The notes beneath the pieces were generated by a model. The model ran no database searches, was not told the origin of the DNA, and worked only from the letters and a program-made list of their open reading frames with translations. The position numbers and the translations under genes were made by a program. Shown here piece after piece: positions 1-10,623 of a DNA stretch of 64,000 nucleotides. The stretch is from contig NC_057794.1 of the NCBI RefSeq assembly GCF_018294505.1, positions 189,322,237 through 189,386,236 of the forward strand, in the 5' to 3' direction. The DNA is from Triticum aestivum. Lineage: Eukaryota; Streptophyta; Magnoliopsida; Poales; Poaceae. Positions within the stretch are counted from its first letter, which is position 1. Each line of letters starts with the position of its first letter.

Positions 1-864
1 CCCTCTCCATCGACGCCCCGGCTCCGGCCGCTCCGGCCGCCGCGGCCGACGACTCCCCTGGCCGGTGCCCTGCTGCGTTGGGTCAGGGGCTCGGCCCGCT
101 AACGGGCGCCCCGTAGCCTCCTGCACCCGCGCGCCCATGCGCCCACACCCGTTAAGGCCCCCTGGGGCCACTGACATGGGGGCCCCAGCCCCAGAACGTT
201 TTGTTAAAAAAAGGAATTTAAAATAATATATAAAATAAATAAAATAAATAAATAGATAATAATAATTTAATTAATTAATTAATTAAGGAATTAATTAAGT
301 TAATTAATCATAATTACATTAACCTAACTAACTAATTAGTTTAATTAAACAGTAGTTAGATTAGTTAAACACTAATTAGACTAAACAGTCAATGACTAGT
401 GGGACCCACACGTCAGTTGACCAGTCAACACCTCTGTTGACTGCTGACATCATGCTGATGTCATGATGACGTCAGCAAACACTGTTTTGTATAATGTTGA
501 ATTTAAATAAATAATTAAAATCAGAAAATGATTAAATCTTTAGAAAATCATATCTTTTAATCCGTAACTCGGATGAAAATACTTTCTACATGAAAGTTGA
601 TCAGAACGACGAGACGAATCCGGATACGTAGTCCGTTCGTTCGCCACACACCCCTAACCTATTGAACTCGCAACTTTCCCCCTCCGGCTCCTCTGGTCGA
701 AAACGCGAAACACCGGGAATACTTTCCCGGATGTTTCCCCCCTTAACCGGTACCACCTCATACCACGTTAGGGCACACCTAGCACCGCTCATTGTCACGT
801 CACACATCATCGTATTTATGTTTGCATTGTATTCACTGTTTCTTCCCCCTCTTATCTCCGGTAG

Positions 865-2383
865 ACTCCGAGACCGATGCTGATGCCCCTGTGGTCGACT
901 ACGTCACCGACGACCCCTCTCTCTTGCCAGAGCAACCAGGCAAGCCCCCCCCCCTTGATCACCAGATATCGCCTATTCTACTCTATACTGCTTGTATTAG
1001 AGTAGTGTAGCATGTTACTGCTTTCCGTTATACATATCCTGATGCATAGCCTGTCCTTGTTACTACTGTTGATACCTTTACCTGCAATCCTATATGCTTA
1101 GTATAGGATGCTAGTATTTCCATCTGTGGCCCTACATTCTTGTCCGTCAGCCGTGCTATACTATCGGGCCGTGATCACTCGGGAGGTGATCACGGGTATA
1201 TACTTTACATACATACATACTATACAGATGGTGACTAAAGTCGGGTCAGCTCGAAGAGTACCCGCGAGTGATTCACGGATTGGGGGCTGAAAGGACCTTT
1301 GTCCCGACGGCCCTCTGTGTGGATCTTTGTGGCGGAGCGACAGGGCAGGTTGAGACCGCCTAGGAGAGAGGTGGGCCTGGCCCTGTTCGGCGTTCGCGGA
1401 TATTTAACACGCTTAACGAGATCTTGGTATTTGATCTGAGTTGGCTACGAGCCTATACGCACTAACCATCTACGCGGGAGTAGTTATGGGTATCCCGACG
1501 TCGTGGTATAAGCTGAAGCACTTCGTGACGTTAGCAACTGAGCGGCGCGCGCCGGGTTGGACTGCGTTAACGCAACTTCCTTTGTAATGGAGGTTGCTAG
1601 GTCTGCTCACCGGCCGCGTACGCAACGTGCAGGTGTGCTCAGGGCGATGGGCCCAGACCCCTGCGCGCTTAGGTTTAGACCGGCGTGCTGGCCTCTCCGT
1701 TGAGCCTAGGTGGGGCTGCGACGTGTTGGTCTTCCGAGGCCGGGCATGACCCAGGAAAGTGTGTCCAGCCAAATGGGATCGAGCGTGTTGGGTTATGTGG
1801 TGCACCCCTGCAGGGAAGTTAATCTATTCGAATAGCCGTGATCTTCGGTAACAGGACGACTTGGAGTTGTACCTTGACCTTATGACAACTAGAACCGGAT
1901 ACTTAATAAAACACACCCTTCCAAGTGCCAGATACAACCGGTGGTCGCTCTACCTCAGGGATATGAGGAGGGGATCGCCGGGTAGGATTATGCTATGAGA
2001 TGCTATTTGGAGATGCTACTTGGAGATGCTACTTGGAGGACTTCAATCTACTCTCTTCTACTTGATGCAAGACGGTGGCTGCGAGAAGCGTAGTCTTTGA
2101 TAGGACTAGCTATCCCCCTCTTATTCTGGCATTCTGCAGTTCAGTCCACTGATATGGCCTCCTTACACATATACCCATGCATATGTAGTGTAGTTCCTTG
2201 CTTGCGAGTACTTCGGATGAGTACTCACGGTTGCTTTCTCCCCCCTTTTCCCCTTTCCTTTCTTTCTGGTTGTCGCAACCAGATGCTGGAGTCCAGGAGC
2301 CAGACGCCACCGTCGACGACGACCCCTACTATGCTGGAGGTGCCTACTACTACGTGCTGCCTGCTGATGACGACCGGGAGTAG
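865..2383 (+). CDS. Candidate two-exon acidic peptide ORF inside LTR A (exons 865-939 and 2283-2383)
   Basis: No known function. Exon 1 (75 nt) follows a pyrimidine-rich tract ending CCGGTAG and encodes an acidic stretch starting SETDADAP. It ends at CCAG followed by GCAAGC, a GC-type splice donor. Exon 2 (101 nt) follows CGCAACCAG and encodes DAGVQEPDATVDDD, a tyrosine-rich middle and an acidic ending before TAG. Exon 1 leaves one base and exon 2 supplies two, so the join keeps frame. Equivalent exons with the same phases occur in LTRs B and D. The upstream start exon is not identified. Splicing is inferred from sequence only. Confidence 0.4.
1824..1835. promoter_or_regulatory. Conserved 12-bp palindrome CTATTCGAATAG in LTR A
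   Basis: A perfect palindrome found once in each of the five LTR copies in the window (here, 6265, 44874, 53084, 56983), in the intron-like segment and close to a GCAGGG box. It may be a protein-binding site; the role is unknown. Confidence 0.5.
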
Positions 2384-2682
2384 TTTAGGAGGATCCCAGG
2401 CAGGAGGCCTGCGCCTCTTTCGATCTGTATCCCAGTTTGTGCTAGCCTTCTTAAGGCAAACTTGTTTAACTTATGTCTGTACTCAGATATTGTTGCTTCC
2501 GCTGACTCGTCTATGATCGAGCACATGTATTCGAGCCCTCGAGGCCCCTGGCTTGTATTATGATGCTTGTATGACTTATTTATGTTTTAGAGTTGTGTTG
2601 TGATATCTTCCCGTGAGTCCCTGATCTTGATCGTACACATTTGCGTGCATGATTAGTGTACGATTGAATCGAGGGCGTCACA

Positions 2683-3477
2683 CGTGCTTGGGATCCACAC
2701 CCGGCGCTTCTGAGCTCCAGAGACGGATGAAGAGCCAAAATCACGGGAGTGCTTGCGTGAAGCGTCATAATCAGTCTGGCCTGTCTCAGCGCTGATGGCT
2801 TTATTGACCAGCTTTTGAAAGGATGTGCACTCATGCAGACAGAGATCGCGGCGAAGCTTAGGGCTAAGTCCCTTGCAGAACCTTGCCTGCTTCTTAGCGT
2901 CAGTAGAAACTTCTTTAGGGGCATAGCATGCCAGATTCCCAAATTCACGACTATATGCATCCACAGTCAGTCTTCCTTGGGTGAAGTTGCAGAACTCCTC
3001 CCTCTTGCGATCCATGAGACATTCCGGAATGTGATGCTCGTGGAAAGCCTCACTGAATTCAGCCCAAGTAGTATCTTGGCCGACCGGGCGCATAGCTTCG
3101 ATGTTTTCCCACCAAAGGCTAGCAGGGCCTTCGAGGTGATAGGCAGCATAAGTAACCTTGTCGGCTTCGGCTACGTTGGCAGAACGTAGCTTGTGGGTGA
3201 TGCTGCGAAGCCAGTCATCCGCGTCGAGGGGTTCGACGGAATGGTTGAACTTTGGTGGGTACAGCTTGATAAAGTCATTGATTGACACCAGGTCATTTCG
3301 TGGGTGGCGTGCAGTGTTCTGCTCAATCCGCTCCAGTAGGCGGTTGGTCTCACGCTTGTTTCTTTCCGCCTCCAGCATTACTTCGGCCATAGAAGGCGGG
3401 TGAGGTAGATTTTCACGTCTAGCTGCACTGGCTTCCCCCTGCTTCGAGGCAGCAGGGTTGCTGCGGGTGTTGACCAT
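2683..3477 (-). CDS. gag: Retrotransposon gag polyprotein, truncated
   Basis: This is the capsid-type gag of a Ty3/gypsy element; it would form the cytoplasmic particle that packages element RNA. The ATG at 3477 begins MVNTRSNPAA. The retrotransposon gag core is visible as DADDWLRSITHKL, WWENIEAMRP and SREFGNLACY, with FSEAFHEHH between. About 265 codons are open with no stop, up to the point where LTR A is inserted, so the zinc knuckle and everything downstream are absent. The same region in element D carries a stop where this copy has Gln (in CTSFQKLV), so this copy is the better preserved. The sequence just upstream of the ATG is a strong splice-acceptor match (see findings). Confidence 0.85.
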
Positions 3478-3824
3478 CCTAGGAGAAAACAAGACAATGG
3501 TTTAGATAAGGATGGCTCAAACTTAGCAAGGAAGTGCAGTATGTAATGGTTAACTCGGAATGCAGAGATGTTCATCCGTATGTCATGGTAATATAAAACT
3601 GCCATATATATACCAACGGTCATACACATCATACATAGTTCAGTACAAGCCCAGGCTACAGTACAACTATGATGAAAGACATTACATCTCATCGGAGGCA
3701 TTCCAAGCTCCTATACATTATTTGTCTACACCTCCGGATTTGATTACACACAAAGTCATATTCCACAAGTCTCGCAGGACAGTGGAGATACAACTACTGC
3801 AATACTAATGGTACTACTCCTAAC

Positions 3825-4598
3825 TCAAACAGCTCCGTAGTAGTTCTCATAGAAGTCACCTCCATAGCCTGGAAGTTCAATGTGACCATCCGGAAACAGA
3901 CAGTCCTGAGGAGCCTGTGGACCATAGGGGCTAGGATGAGGTCTTGGACCAACAAACGGTGGCCTGCGGGGACCACGGGGTGGGGTGATGCCTCCCACAT
4001 CACGCCAATCCACCATGTCTGGTAGAGCTGATCTCACAGGATACAGATCCCTTGTATCCATACATCCAGCTTGCACCGCAGGTGCAAACCGAGTCAATGT
4101 GGCCCAATGATCAGCACGGGTATTGAAAAGCTCCATCCTCAAGGCCCGATTCTCTCGATCCTTATCTTCGAGCATCTCGGCAGTGATACGAGTTAATGAG
4201 TCCTCCTGAGTGGAGTCAGCATAGATAGCTTGAAGATACCCTTGCGCTCCCGAAAGTGAAGCTGGCATGTAACGGAAGTCGGTGTTCCGAAGCAGGCCAG
4301 TCCGGACTCGCAAGATGGTCATCATGGAATAGGCAGCATCCTGCACAGCCATCTCAACAGTTACCCCGAGTCCATAGGAACAGTGAAGGGGCTCAGTAGA
4401 TCTAGGATAAGAAGGAAATATCCTGAAGGTGCAGAGATATTGGCTTTGATTAAAGTCGCGGAACTGCTCTTCGACGGTGTATTCGGGATACCAACGGTAA
4501 CCCATCTCGATCATGACCCGTACTAACATAGCAGTATGACCGGGAACATCGAGGCACCGGGTCAGGCGAACCACTTGGTTTTGAACACGGTTGGCCAT
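3825..4598 (-). CDS. Additional ORF between primer site and gag, possible dsRBD-like fold
   Basis: A 257-aa ORF starting MANRVQNQVVRL that I do not recognise as a named family. It lies in the leader of element B, 347 bases upstream of the gag ATG. Residues about 34-105 hold a tryptophan/tyrosine-rich segment (YRWYPEYTVEEQF), a beta-like stretch (YLCTFRIFPSY) and then YGLGVTVEMAVQDAAYSMM. That order resembles the beta-beta-beta-alpha layout of a double-stranded-RNA-binding domain, whose last helix is alanine-rich after a Gly turn. The middle is acidic and helical; the C-terminus is rich in Pro, Gly and Tyr. An upstream in-frame ATG at 4715 extends it through T-rich, intron-like sequence, so I prefer 4598. 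The fold assignment is inference. Confidence 0.55.
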   Translation of the reverse strand: MANRVQNQVVRLTRCLDVPGHTAMLVRVMIEMGYRWYPEYTVEEQFRDFNQSQYLCTFRIFPSYPRSTEPLHCSYGLGVTVEMAVQDAAYSMMTILRVRTGLLRNTDFRYMPASLSGAQGYLQAIYADSTQEDSLTRITAEMLEDKDRENRALRMELFNTRADHWATLTRFAPAVQAGCMDTRDLYPVRSALPDMVDWRDVGGITPPRGPRRPPFVGPRPHPSPYGPQAPQDCLFPDGHIELPGYGGDFYENYYGAV

Positions 4599-5021
4599 TT
4601 GAAAGCACAACCACAATGTAAAGACATCACAATTTCTAGGGAAAATTGGACAGCATAACAACTGTAAATGCTCAGAAAAAAGATTTGAGACATCCACAAC
4701 AGTTCGCAATACCACTCAGCAACATTATATCAAGGTTCTGATCCAATTAACAACATACTAAGAATAGTAGAAACTGAACTAGGACTGGTAACAACAATCC
4801 TATAAGCTACTACGGATTAGTAACACGTGAACCTGATAGAAGAAGAGAGCCTAGTCCTTAACCCATGTTGAATGAGAAGAGAATGACTCAGATCAGAGGC
4901 ATAGGGTAAAGGAGTAAAAGAGGCTTACGTTCCCTCCCACAATCAATTCCCCTAAATATAACTAAAGCATTTCTAGACTCGACATCGACCAGTTTGGCTC
5001 AACGAACCTACAGGCAGTCCG

Positions 5022-5033
5022 GCTCTGATGCCA
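5022..5033 (-). other. Primer binding site of element B
   Basis: Reads TGGCATCAGAGC on the minus strand, four bases after the LTR end. It matches the initiator-tRNA-Met primer site except C for T at the fourth base. Confidence 0.85.
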
Positions 5034-5876
5034 ACGCTGTCAGGACCCCGATTCCAAGTCACATCGATCTAGCCGGTAACACCTCATATCACTTTGCGGC
5101 CTCACGCACGGTATTCCACGGGTGTCGCCTTACCATGGCCCGGGACCATTTGCGCCTTTTGGCTCACGTATATGATTGTGTCGCTAGCATCCATATGACA
5201 GAGAACCCGGGCCGACATGGCTAGTCGTGAACCCAAAGCGGCACAGACCTATGGAGACAGGCATACATGATTCACATCGAGCATGTCGGTCATCAGCGAG
5301 TGATTCCGGGCTGTAGCACTGGGCTAACAGGACTCCAGGGAACCTGGGCTGTAGCAGGCTAGGAAGGACTCCGGATATCATCGCGTGACATTTCCCCGAA
5401 GGGACAGACATAGGAACAAAGTGAAACACATGCCGGCCAGTCAAGTGTCCTGAGCAGTAGTGCTGGGCTAGTGGGACTCCGGTGAACCGGGCTGTAGCGG
5501 ACTACTATGGCTCGAGGAACACTAGACTACATTTCCCCATAAGAAAGGCTCTCGAGGATAAACAACTAGATTGTCGGATCCCACTCATACCAAGCATTTC
5601 AATCATACACACAATATGCCCGATATGAGTACATACAACATGGCATCACAACAAAACTCTACAACTCAAGTACTTTATTTAAAGGCTCCAGAGAGCCATA
5701 CATAACATGTTCATACAGATAGGGGTCACATGACCCGGCACTCAAATCATACACTCATACAAGCACATGCGGAAGCAACTAGTCTGAGTACAGACTCTAG
5801 AAAGAAAGAAGGCTTCTCGAAGCCTGACTATCTACATAGGGCCCGCCATGGCCGGGATCACCACCTGGGTGGCTAG

Positions 5877-7180
5877 TCACTCGTCGACGTCAAGGTCTAC
5901 GTAGAACCCATCGGAGTGGGCGGTGCCTCTGAAACAGTAATTAAGCAAACATGAGTACAAAGGTACTCAACAAGTCTTACATCAGAACCTACTATACATG
6001 CTTATTCTCAGGAAGGTGGTGGGGTTAATGCAGCAAGCCAGCTTTGACTCTTGGCTAAGCTATCCTACGGAACTTCACCAGTAAAATAGTTTTCGCACAC
6101 GAGTCCACTACTCACCAACACAATACTCCACCGGGGATCCTCCCTTGTCATCCTATGAGAAGGCCATCCTCGGTACTCACACTTATCTTGAGTCTTTTAG
6201 TAGTGTCCATTAACTTGTCTATGAACTGTATAGGTAACCAAGTAGTCCTTTACCGCGGACGCGGCTATTCGAATAGTTTTATACCCTGCAAGGGTGTACT
6301 TCTTCATACATGCTTTCACCACTTACCGCCGCTTACACGACATGTACTCGGCAACCTTCAAGCGGAAGCCCAGTGAGGGTGTAGGCCACGGCCTACCTAA
6401 ACACTTAAGTCTCTAGTCCATGTTTATTGTCTATCCAGGTTCCATCCGTAGGGAGTCCGGCCGAGGTTTCCACATACGGCCCCGAACGATGTGAACAGGG
6501 TCCCGAGACGCCAAACGGGCGCCCGGCATACCCGGCCACGGTGTATCTACCGCAACATAGCCCGCCCCTAGGGTCAGCGCTACGCATGGCTGCCAACACA
6601 TAACCTACAAACACCAGAAACTATTTGCAACTCCTGGACAGAGTACTAGGGTGATTAAGAAGCCGAGAGGGTCAATTAAGGATCCCAATGCATGGTAGTA
6701 GCTGAATCTTAAAATCACACATACAGATCTCAGTTCTTAGGGACGGCCTCAATGAAACAACCCACCATGTACTCCTACATGGCCTCTCATCGATCCCTTT
6801 ACCAAAACATGTTCAACACATCCCTCACATTACCGACATAAGCATTTCACTCTAGCCCATCACCCAGATGAACCAGACCTGACACAACTCTAAGCATAGC
6901 AGGCATAGCAAGGTAGGAATCACATACATGGCTCAATCAACTCCTACACATGCTAGTGGGTTTCATCTAGTTACTGTGGCAATGACAGGTCATGTAGAGG
7001 ATAAGGGTTCAACTACCGTAGCACACAGCAGTTTGAATCACGTTGTCTTAATGCAGTAAACAAGAGCAGAAGCGAGAACATGGGTTTGTATCGGAATGAT
7101 CAATGGTTGCTTGCCTGATGGAGTGGTAGCGGGATACTGCCCTTCAGTTGGATACTCGTGAATATCCTCGGAGGCAGAAC
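5877..7180 (-). CDS. Candidate two-exon acidic peptide ORF inside LTR B (exons 7180-7115 and 5926-5877)
   Basis: Exon 1 (66 nt) follows GGTAG and encodes SASEDIHEYPTEGQYP..., ending TCAG before GCAAGC. Exon 2 ends in FYVDLDVDE and TGA. Exon 1 enters and leaves in phase 1, as in LTRs A and D. For exon 2 to be in frame, the second AG of CAGAG must be used as acceptor. The predicted intron is 1188 nt. Compared with D, the last 13 codons differ at six bases, all third positions. Function unknown; the expression is inferred. Confidence 0.45.
6265..6276. promoter_or_regulatory. Conserved palindrome CTATTCGAATAG in LTR B
   Basis: Same position relative to the two exon-like segments as in the other LTR copies. 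Confidence 0.5.
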
Positions 7181-9189
7181 CTACCACGAGGAACACATCG
7201 GAACACAATCAACACATGATGATATGCAACAATATGATGCATGCTATGACATGGCAATATGAATGTGTTTTGGCCTAATGCAAGCTAGAATAGAAAGGGA
7301 TGAACTCATTTGAATCAAAGATTCAAATATTAGCTCATTAAACATGGCCTTAATAGTGCATTTCCTTATTCTTCTTAAACAGCAAGGTAAACTTGTTTTG
7401 TCATGCATGAAACCATTACAGATGGATAGATTGAATTTTTCTGATAATTTTTCATATATAAATTATTTCATTTGGAGTAACGGTTGAATTTCTATGATTC
7501 TTAGAAGTTTTAAACATTTTCTGGAATTTCCTGAATAAAAAAATAAATCCAGAAAATGCATTACTGCGTCAGCATTGCGTCATGCTAACCTCAGCAGTTC
7601 AAAGGCGCCATCCCAGGTCAAACCTGACTGGTGGGCCCCTTCTGTCAGCCTCTCAGCTAATTAGCAAGATTAGATTAACACTAATTAGTTGTCAGTGGGG
7701 CCTGGGCCCACATGTCAGTGACTGATTTAATTAAAACTAATTAAAACTAAACCTAAATTAGTTAACAGACCAGCCCCACCTGTCATAGACTCAGTGGGGG
7801 TCTACCTGGGCCCACCCAGGGGTCAAACTGGGTCAACTCGCCGGCGGCTCGATGTCGGCGAGTCCCGAGACGGCGGCGCGGCTCGGAAAACGCCCTCCGG
7901 CGACCAAATCGACGCCGAAGACCACCCGTGTGAAGCCCAGGCTCTCGCGCATCCAATGGAGCAAGTGTGAGGAGCTGGGCTGGAGCGAGCTCGCCGGACT
8001 CGAGCTCGTGGCGGCGGTCGGAGTTCGGGCGAGGTTGGTTTCAACGCTACGGTGCATGGGAGGGAGAACTGGGGGTGGCTACGGGTTCCTAGTGCTGCAC
8101 TGAGCACAGTGAGGCGCTCCGCTGTGGGCTTGCACGGCTGTGGCCACGGCTGCGCCATGGCCGGCGGCGAGAAGCTCTCGGTCATGGTGGAAAATGGAGC
8201 TAGGGGACGAGCGCGAGCACGAGAGAAGAGGGGAAAGGAAGAGGAGCTCACAGCGGAGTCGAAGAGGGGGTCAGCGAGCTCGGGGAGGTCCTGGCGGCGG
8301 CGAATCGACCGGAGATGGCTCGGGTGCCCGAGGTTGAAGACGAGGGCGAAGGCGGCGATGCAGGGCCTCCGGCGATGCGTGGCTCGGTGGGGAGGACGAG
8401 GGAGTCGAGGCGGAGCTAATGGGCTCGTTGGAGGGGCGAGGGAGTGGCTGTGGTGGCAACTACGGCGATCGGCGGCGAGGGACGCGCTCGGCCATCGCGG
8501 GAGAGGATGAGGGAGACGAGGGGGAGAATGAGAGAGGATGAGAGGGAGACGTGGGGGTCGCGTGGCACTTCAGGGCGTCTCCCGGGCGTCGGCGAAAGCA
8601 GGAGGTGGCCGACGCGTGGCCGGCGCGCGTGAGCACGCGCTCCGCGTCCTTCTGGCGCGAGGAGGACGACGACTGGCAGCGCCAGCAGGCTGGGCCAAGC
8701 CAGGTGGCTGGGCCAGCACAGGTAAGGCTCAGGTGGGCTTCTTTCTCCTCTTTTTTTTGATTTAGTTTCTGTTTTCTGTTTAACTGCAACTGTTTAGCTT
8801 TATTAAAAATACTAAAACATTTCCAAAAATCCTGAAAATAAATGTAAGCTCTGTTTAGAATATTTCCAACAGGAAACATTTATTCCCAGAATTATTTGAG
8901 CATTTAAATTATTTTATAGCATTTAACTTCCCAAATTCAAATACTTATGATTTAATTCAATGACCTTCTGTTGACCTAGAAAAATGTGCACCAATTTTTG
9001 CCAAAGGTTTTAAACCAAGACAAAGAGGGTGAACTTTTTAGAAGGGCATTTCAGGTTCATTGAAAATATTTTTAGTAAACCCTAGTTGTTTCCAGGGGGG
9101 TGTTGCGGGTTCTATCTTCCCCAATTCAAATTGAAGAAGAATTTAAACATGTCGCACATTCTAATGCTTGAACTAGCTAGGGTGTGACA

Positions 9190-10618
9190 TTGTATTCCCA
9201 CGCAACGGTCTTCTCTTTTTCTCTACATGTTCAATACGATTGTGTACAATAATTGACATGCATAATAAAAAAATAGTTAGATTTTGTAAGGCCTAAGGGG
9301 TGCATGCATAAATCAAGACTGATGGTAGCAAACATGTGGATAGATCCAAAACTATTGATAGCATGTAGATTATAGATTCAGTTTAAAAAGATAGACAATG
9401 GATCATCTACTGTTTGTTGCCCACCCAACATGAACCACATAGAAGACACCATATGAACCAGATAGTAGACAGATATTATTCGTTGCTGCCTCGATATGAG
9501 ACCCACGGGCATTTTAAAACTCTAGTTTGAACGATAAAGTAGCAAGTAATAATAACCGATGTATAACGTAAGCAAACACGAAAGACTGCGACCTCTCTTC
9601 CAGAACTGTGTAGTCCTCAGGTTCATCTGCTCAGTCGATGATGGTAATGTAGTTGGCATGGCTGCTGGCAACAGGGAAGATGATCTGAGGCGGCGAAACA
9701 AAGTTTGCAGGGGAACCTCTGCTGCAGTGAACGTTTCTGTCGATGGTGCACCTCAGGTGGGGTGGATTACGGCACGGCAGGAGCAGGACATAACACACAA
9801 AGTTTTCTTTGACGCCTATCTGAAAATGAAGTAAATCTGTAAGGGCTCCTTAGAATTAGAGGATTCTATAAACACAGGTACAGGAAAAACATAGGAATAG
9901 GATAGGAATGCACGTGCAAAACGGAGCATTTGGAAACATAGGATTTCTGCGAACCTCGGTGTTTGGTTCACATGAATTGGAAGAACACATGAATGGAGAA
10001 ACATGGTCAAATTAAAGTCAAACCACATGAAAATGAAAAAATTAAGAATCTTATTATGACAGTAATGCAATTAGTCCTGTTCTTCATGCATATTAATTTG
10101 AAAAGGACGTCCAACTGGATATTGAAATTCCTACCAATTTTCCTTCAAAGAGACACCAAAGGATAAAATCCTGCCGTTTTGCTTTGGTTCACTCCTAACC
10201 AAATGCACGAATAGTAGTACCACAGTAGTTCCATAGCAAAGGATCCCTGAGGGATCGACATGAATGCAGAGTAACAAAGTGATGCAATGAGTGTACAACC
10301 TCTTTTGCATAGCCTTGTGGACCTCAGCATCATTGGGTTGGACGTGGAGGATGGTGATGCTGGTGTGACTGTCGGAGGCGGGGAAGAAGATCCGAGGCCT
10401 CTGGAAATGGCGTTGAGGGTACTACTCCGCTGTGATGGACGGTTCCGTCGTTGGAGCAGCTCTGGTGAGGTGTACGGTGGCGAGGTTGAAGCAGGACAAG
10501 ACAGACAACATTAATCTGAAGTGGGACTCTAATATCATCTGCAATAGATGATGTAAAATACATTAGCAAAAAGTTCTAGATGTAAAACGCATCAGCCACA
10601 CCAAGGCAGCTCCGACAG
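9190..10618. other. Flanking DNA between elements B and E; no supported gene
   Basis: Two stretches (about 9600-9790 and 10297-10515) are diverged copies of each other and share GAAGA(A/T)GATC(T/C)GAGG-type wording with 12160-12480. Their open frames (91 and 75 aa) are low-complexity and not conserved between the copies. 9848-10205 has the look of an old GGGCTCCTT-type MITE, but I could not find clean ends. Confidence 0.4.
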
Positions 10619-10623
10619 ATGCT
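10619..10623. repeat. Left target-site duplication of element E (ATGCT)
   Basis: ATGCT directly abuts the LTR terminus at 10624. The same five bases follow the other LTR at 38386-38390. Confidence 0.75.

Larger units (their letters stand above)
1..2682 (+). mobile_element. LTR of a Ty3/gypsy-type retrotransposon (element A), 3' part only
   Basis: This is the right-hand part of a + strand LTR cut by the window start. It ends in GGGCGTCACA at 2682, where minus-strand gag of element B resumes, so A is nested in B. The orientation comes from collinear landmarks shared with the complete LTRs of element C: a GC-rich start, an AT-rich block (200-560), an acidic exon-like segment (865-939), the palindrome CTATTCGAATAG (1824-1835), GTACTCACGGTTGC near 2221, and CTCAGATAT...TTCCGCT near 2485. 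The bases after the end, CGTGC (2683-2687), would be the target duplication, but the left partner is outside the window. It could be a solo LTR or a 3' LTR. Confidence 0.8.
2683..9189 (-). mobile_element. Element B: 5' part of a Ty3/gypsy retrotransposon, interrupted by element A
   Basis: Read on the minus strand: 5' LTR (9189 to 5038), initiator-Met-type primer site, a 257-aa ORF, then gag, broken off at 2683 where LTR A is inserted. The gag is closely similar to that of element D, so B and D belong to one family, but they are different copies because both are 5'-to-3' partial in incompatible ways. Pol would lie left of the window. The right flank TTGTA (9190-9194) would be its target duplication. 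Confidence 0.85.
5038..9189 (-). repeat. 5' LTR of element B (4152 bp)
   Basis: Begins TGTCACACCCTAGC (at 9189, minus strand) and ends GGTCCTGACA at 5038. From 5' to 3' it holds a GC-rich block (about 8720-7830), an AT-rich block, exon-like segment 1 (7180-7115), the palindrome (6276-6265), exon-like segment 2 (5926-5877) and AATAAA (minus strand) near 5670, a plausible poly(A) signal. It is collinear with the LTR of element D along its whole length. Confidence 0.9.

Noticed and set aside
1470..1805. 111-aa minus-strand frame in LTR A
   Set aside because: Antisense to the LTR transcript, no homologous frame in the other LTRs.
2580..2960. 126-aa minus-strand frame overlapping gag
   Set aside because: Out-of-frame shadow of the real gag frame, which carries the recognisable motifs. 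The same applies to 63353-63754 in element D.
9848..10205. GGGCTCCTT-type MITE
   Set aside because: The left end is suggestive, but no inverted right end or target duplication could be found.
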